From Schistosoma haematobium (taxonomy: Eukaryota > Platyhelminthes > Trematoda > Strigeidida > Schistosomatidae): DNA of 64,000 nucleotides. The notes below the pieces were generated by a model. It was not told where the DNA came from, made no database searches, and saw nothing but the letters and a program-made list of their open reading frames with translations. The stretch spans positions 11,313,924 to 11,377,923 of the forward strand of contig NC_067202.1 of assembly GCF_000699445.3 (NCBI RefSeq). The letters run 5' to 3'. A program made the position numbers and the translations under genes. Shown piece after piece: positions 51,507 through 58,700 of this stretch. Numbering within the stretch: position 1 is the stretch's first letter; every line of letters begins with the position of its first letter.

Positions 51507-52741
51507 ACAACGTGAAAAATAAATGCTGCGGATTAAGGGTAGCGAATTATTGATCGGACCAAAGACGCACAAACACGTAGAACGACCTAGGAGACTACTT
51601 CAGGCGTGAAACGGATCCTATACTGACTTTAATGTGTACTGACTGGCCTTATACTTTGTATAAGTACATTATCATTCTAGCTTGATTTCTGCTCAATTGA
51701 TCATCTTATTAGTGAAATATTTAAGTGGTCTAGTGGTTAAGTGATCGCGCGCGAAACTAGTAGGCCCTGGGTTCGAATCTCGCAGGGGGGGCGAGGTCGT
51801 GGATGCGCATTGCTGAGGAGTCCCACAATAGGACGAAACGGTCGTCCAATGCGCCCAGGTTTTCCATGGTAGTCTAGCTTCAACTGACTCATGATCTTAA
51901 CCATTGAAATATTTAAGTGTCAATATGATCATAACGTCTGTATGTTTACATGCGTCTGCAGTGTTTTATCATTTACCAATTTAGGGAATTTATGGAGGTT
52001 GTAGTATTTTTATTTAGCTGAAGACATGCAAAAAATTTCTCACCGATGCATATTTTTAATAGAATGCCACCTAATTCATCTAAGATATGGAACACCTTTT
52101 AATAGAACACGCACGTACACATGCGTATATACTACACAAACGAACATATTTAACACTAAAACATCCATCGAATATTGATAAATAATTAGTTATCCCATCA
52201 CAAAATGATAAATATGTTAAATTTATATGATATTGTGATTTGCAAAAATAAATTGCAGCCAAAATGTATCCATCAGCCTAAAAAACATCATATGGACAAA
52301 AATGTGTACATTCAAACACACAGATTAAAACCAGAACATATGAAAAATGAAAAAAAAAGAAAGAAGGATTTATTCAATGTATATGCGCATGTTCTCTTAC
52401 CTACTATCCATTTACTAAACAGAATCATACAATCAACCAACATTCATTCAAATAAACAAATGTAAATAGTTTTTGTACATGGGAATATCATCAAGTAAGA
52501 CATTAAACTCTTATCCTCCTACTACTCATTTTCATACATAAACTACAGGTGTGTAAGGTAATAAAAGCAATATACAGGAGATAGACAGACACATGCATAT
52601 GATAAATAATTTTCTATTCCGTGTATTTCCACCCACGCATGAAATCATTACGCGTCGAAGGGATAAGAGTCTAATAACTAAATAACTAAGTCAATTGAAT
52701 AATTAATTTGTCAGTGTATTATGCACATAATAATAATAATA

Positions 52742-52786
<45 letters not shown>

Positions 52787-52993
52787 TAATTAATAATAAA
52801 TCTGTTTCTAGGATATACAGGTGAACAACAACATTAGAGACAGAACACAGAGAAACGAATGATTTTTTCCCAGTGAAACTGCTTTGCCTAAATCAAGATT
52901 TAAACAACATTTTCTGTTTGACTTGAAGAAAGAAATGAGTGGAAAGCCATGAAAAATTTGCTAGCTTTCGGTCATGGCAAACGCAAGAATGTC

Positions 52994-53052
<59 letters not shown>

Positions 53053-54796
53053 ATTGAAAGGTGTGTATATTTCGTTATTTTACGAACCACTTATGATAAG
53101 AACTACAACAATTTATCTTACAAGGTTGCTAGTAGCAGTGCATAGTAGAGTTAATGGTAGTGTTGGCAAAGGGATTTATGGCATAGGAGAACGATTTCCT
53201 CATCTTGTCGTTGGTGGTGAGATATATATTCCTCGTGAGTTCAATAGTTGGTTTAACAGTAAAAAGATTCATGGTATTTTATTCTTGAAACCGTATCATT
53301 CGATACACATTCACACCATTAACAACTCATTGCCTTTGTTTGATGCCCAGAGACTAGCCCTCAGAATAACTCAATTAGTGGTACCAACATACGCGAACGA
53401 TGCTTCGAAGACATCTATGATCAACTACCAGTGATAACCTACGAATATATTTTGGGTTTAAATACCAAGTTTTACATTAACGCTATGAAACATTGTTTAT
53501 AAAATAGAATATGTGTTGATTGGAAATTTTTGATTGTATCTTCGAAGAAATGCTCGCACGTCGTGAAACGACCAAGTAATAATGAGGTTAAGCATAGAGT
53601 ACAAAGAGAAGATGATAAATCAGTTAATGAGGCTATGAATATTCATCGACTGAAGTGGTAGAGACATGTTTTACGTATGCCCGACAATTGTCTATATCGA
53701 TGCGTGATATTGACTGCTGTAGAAATAGATTGGAAGTAAGCAAAAAGCGTTTAAAACATGGCATGGCATTAATCTAAGAAATTATCCACTGTTGCGCTGA
53801 GATGTGTTGGTAGTTATGGATTACGTGGTTGTAGTTCGCAGGGTTATACTTATACTAATTCTTCTACTTTTTTGGTATTCATTGTAATAACTTCGTATCA
53901 CTGTGTTAATGTTTTGTGGCAGGTAACTTTGATCGAAGCACAAGAATGTCAATTTGTATGTCCCTTATAACTGACTAACTGCCTGTCTCGACATTATCGC
54001 CAGAACAAAGAGAGGAATAAAAACAATTATAATCTCTCCATAAGTTATGGACAGCTTATTAGCTGAATGTTGAATTCAATTTGCGGTTGTCAACAAGCAT
54101 ACCATTGATTAGTTGGAGTTTTCTACTGATTACCTTTCCGTTTGATCATATTACTTACTTGTCCAGGGTTTATTCTCATCTCTGAATAGATTAAGTCTAC
54201 TTTAACAAGTTTACCGATTGTTGAGGGATTCCAAATCACATTAAGTCTATTCAAGTGTCAATCACACAATTATCCCGTACAAATGCTTGATAAAACAACA
54301 ACAAAATGGAGTATCGAGTTAGCTTGAGTATGTAATTTATCAATTCAATTAGAAAAATTGGAATATGTCTAACCTATTAATATATACAAATGTGAATAAA
54401 CTAAAAACGGTTTCATAAAATAATATCAATACAGAAGTTTGTGATAACTACACGTAATTTTGTTATTGTATTAAAATTATGCAATAAAGTAAAGATTAAA
54501 ACACGCTGGTATTAAACTTCTGATAAGAGAAAGTAAAAATCAGTAGTTACATAATTCTTAAATGTGATATAATTTAAAACTCATTACAACTGTGTAGGTC
54601 TAATGAATGGTTTAAAAATATTTTTTACCTTACAGTCAATAAAAACTTCCAATAAAAATTCTCTTCTATTCACTTCAGTTTTGGCAATTATTAGACTATA
54701 TCATTCACTAGCCCTTTCCATGTATCTCTCTGTCAAACACACACACGCAAAACTGTGGATAATAATTGAGTATAGGATCATGTGCTAGTGTTATTC

Positions 54797-54888
<92 letters not shown>

Positions 54889-55707
54889 AATTCATATTAC
54901 ATTTATCGTTACAGTGATGAATTTTGAGTAGGAAACATGGAATATTTCAACAAATCCTCTTACACTTTAAGACATTTTTACACTGGTAATTCCACCCATA
55001 AAATAGTTCTTATCAAATCGTATATATATATATATACATCAGTCAATAACAACGTAGAACTTCGTACGTACGTACATCAGTTCGAGTTGCCACACCACAT
55101 TAGCACAGAGATGCAGTTGTCGATTCAAATCCCGTAGTGGTAGAGGTAATAAGAGTATAAGCAGTAATCGGGAAGATTAGGGTTTGGAGATGTTATTTAA
55201 AAGAGTGTAATCCAGTGAAATAAATTTGGAAACAGGAAGAAACGGACATGAAGGATTCAGAAGATTAGAATTTGGGAGAACACAGAGAGTGGATGCACCT
55301 GCGCCATTGCAAACGATTTTTAGCCATGTCATTCAGGGTCTCTAACCATCGGTTGCTATCATCTCGCGGTCCCCAACCAGGTAGTCTACACCTACCAACA
55401 TGACTCAGTCCACTTGTCAGTGACTTCATGGACTTGTGTCATGTTTTGATCTGGCCGCCCCTAGCTTTCTTCCAACCTACTCCACTCATATACCACTGAA
55501 CATCGCACGTCGAGGCAGTCGATGGTTGGGCATACGTAACACATGTCCCAGCCATCTCAAGTTTCACTACGTCATCAATTGATTTGCCACCCTTACCTAG
55601 TACCCGTTTCCTAACAACTGCGTTACTTACTCGATGGTCCCAGGATATACGAGCAATGTTTCGAAGACACCTATGATCAAATACTAGTAACCTACGAATA
55701 TCATCTA

Positions 55708-55768
<61 letters not shown>

Positions 55769-58700
55769 GTATCGTGGATGAGCACTGCTGAGGAGTCCCA
55801 TACAGGGACGAAATGGCCATCCAGTGCTTCCAGGTTGTCAATGGTGGTCTAGCTTATATCAACTCGTGAATGCAACTGTTAAGATACTACAATCATCACA
55901 AATCCCCATACTAAAATTGATAATTGTTGACTATTTAAATAGAATCCAATTAAAAACTTACCCGATCTCGCATTTTTTCACGAACAAATAATCGCAGTAC
56001 ATTGAATGGAGCTCGAAACCAAAATGGTGGTTCAATGATAATCACTTTACGTAGACGAGCTGGATAAACACCCTATGTAGAGGATAAGAGTGACATAAAC
56101 ATTGCACATACATGGACAAAAAAAAACAAATGAAAAATGCATATCAGAGAGAAAAACGTTCTGTAGCTAATATTTATACTTAATAGGTAAGTCCAACTTC
56201 AAACACAAAAAAGCAATGCACAGGCATATGTACTAGATTTTAAATTTTGCTTATGTCTACCAGTCTAAGTTGGTTGCCACATAAAATCAGTAAATCGAGA
56301 TGAAACTATAAAGATGAATATCAAAGTAGTAGGAAAAATGAAGATTAGGCGTACAGGATATGATTTACAAACTCTTGAACTATGGGGAGATTAAGAGTGA
56401 AGGCACGTGCTATATTCGAACTGATTCGGACCTACTTCATCAAAAGTCTCAAACCATGGTTTACGATAATCCCATGGACTTCAATCACAGGTAGTTTAGA
56501 GATAGCAACGGGGCCAAGCACTATAGTCAATGACTTTATGGATTGATAGTAAGTCTTGTTTTGGCCGTCTATAGCCTTTTTTAGATCTACTACTATACCA
56601 TAAAACATCGAGCGTCGACATAGGTAATAGTTGAGTATGCGTAATATTAGAATCTCACAAAGAGTATAAGTGCTCTTAAGATTGCAGATTACACCATGTT
56701 CAAAGGATCGGTTTTCTACCGGTTGCCTCTAAGCATATAACACAAGAGATAAGTCATACAAGGGATAAAAAATCGACATATAAACGTGAATAAAAAGGAA
56801 CATTTTCATCGAAAGTTCATTAGTGGCATCGACAAGCTGATAAATCCTAACTGAATTAGTTTCAGAGCAACGGATTATGAGTATCACTTATCAACTTTCA
56901 ACTTACAGGTCTAAGGCTGCAATCCTGAGTATCTATAATCAAGAGGCTATATGAGACATAAAGACAAATAACGAGAAGACTAACTGAGAGTTGATTTGCA
57001 CGAAATACAAAGACCGTTTAAATTAAACATGATATATGTTTGGAAGCGATCGGCAAGAGAAATCAAACTTGGGCTTCATGATAGTTGGCAGTCCAAAACA
57101 AGGTGTATATCTACAATTTTCAGGGTCCTGGTGTTCCCTGTTGTATTTGACCTAACATCACCAATGTGAAAAATGTTACTAATGAACTATTAGGATAATA
57201 AACGATCATTTTATTGGAGTGACTGAGATACTTGTACTGATTAACTGCTGAATATAAAACATTCTCGTATTTGTCTAATTCCGAATGATGATCGAATCTT
57301 ATTAAGCAAGTTTTAAAATCGTAATAAGTATCTGTTCCCGAAACTAGTGTAGTTCCAAAGTCAAAGGTTTTTCATTGTGACTGTAATATTACTTGTGTTT
57401 ATACCATACCAAAAAGTGTAAATAAGTATTAATAGCAACTGTGACACTATGATGAATTATTGAATGATTGCAACTAAATTATCGCACACTGCTACATCAA
57501 CCAATCAGTTATGACTCAAGTTAGTTAGGCTTTTTTTAACTGATATATTAACTAAACAACTTTATTTGTGGTAAAACGAAACGATATGATAATTTTTTTA
57601 AATGTGTGAGTGCACTATGTATTTATTTATCAAACGCATAGATATTGGTACAATGAGGGACCAGATAGAAATGAGACACATAAATCATTCGACTTGTGTG
57701 AGAGCTGAAATACTGCCCGGATGCCCAGAACGAAGCAGGTGGTTTTCTTAGGGGGCCACACCCGGCGCCTCCGCCCTGAAGGTCTGATCCATAAGGCAGC
57801 GAGGAAACGTAAGGAGATGCAGTCCCATGGTAGCCGGTGACCAACGATCGGTTCATACACCATTTGTTCCTTCAGGATCCTGGAGCCCATGTGCACCATT
57901 GGTTTGGAATCAGGGTTTTCCAACTCCCCTAGGTGGACCCTCCATGTTCACCAACCCGGTTAGAGCGCTGGAAATTCTCTTTTCGTCCTCTCAATTTGGT
58001 AAACAACATCCCCGCCACAAGAAGGCAATGAGTAGGAGTTCCCTGGCAGAGGCTATATACGCGTGGCCGAGTGAAAGCATTTCGAGAGAGCTCTTAAAAT
58101 TACAATTCCCAAATGATTCTACCGAGGAAATTGTGACTCAATGGTTAAAAAAAGCGGTACAGAAAACACTTAATGCGGCCGTACTGAGTGACGTTTTTTA
58201 CAACCGTCCCATAGTAAGGATATTGCCTGAATTCGCTACATCCATATGTGTTTACCAATTCAACTACTCCTGTGGAGCCAGTTTTATAGGGCGTACAATT
58301 CGGCAAGTCCATCATTTCATAACAGAACACCATCCGTCTTGGTTGAGCAAAGGACAGGTAGGAGTGATTAAGAGTTCTATTCTCGCTCACTTGGTGGACA
58401 TAGGTCATCAAGTTGGATTGAATAAAGCTTTTATGGTTATCCACCATATTCCATCAAATTTACCACATGGTTTACGAGTTCGTCTTTTGCACATTTCTGA
58501 AGCCATTGGAATCCATGCTCACAAACTAAACCTTTACATCCGAAAGATGTTTGTGCAACTACTCTCGCTACCTTGTCTACCGGTATAGGAGTGGGTTGGT
58601 AGCAGAACTTTGATGAAATCTCTTTCAGTAATATTTAGACTATTTTCTAATTCCTTCCACCTTTGTATTTTACCTATTCTCAACATTCGTCCCTTGATGT

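Noticed and set aside
52893..53145. Open frames with long Tyr-Ile runs
   Set aside because: They are translations of the (TA)n tract.
57827..58588. A 253-codon gene
   Set aside because: The first half is antisense retroposon sequence repeated elsewhere in the window; only the Penelope part has family support.
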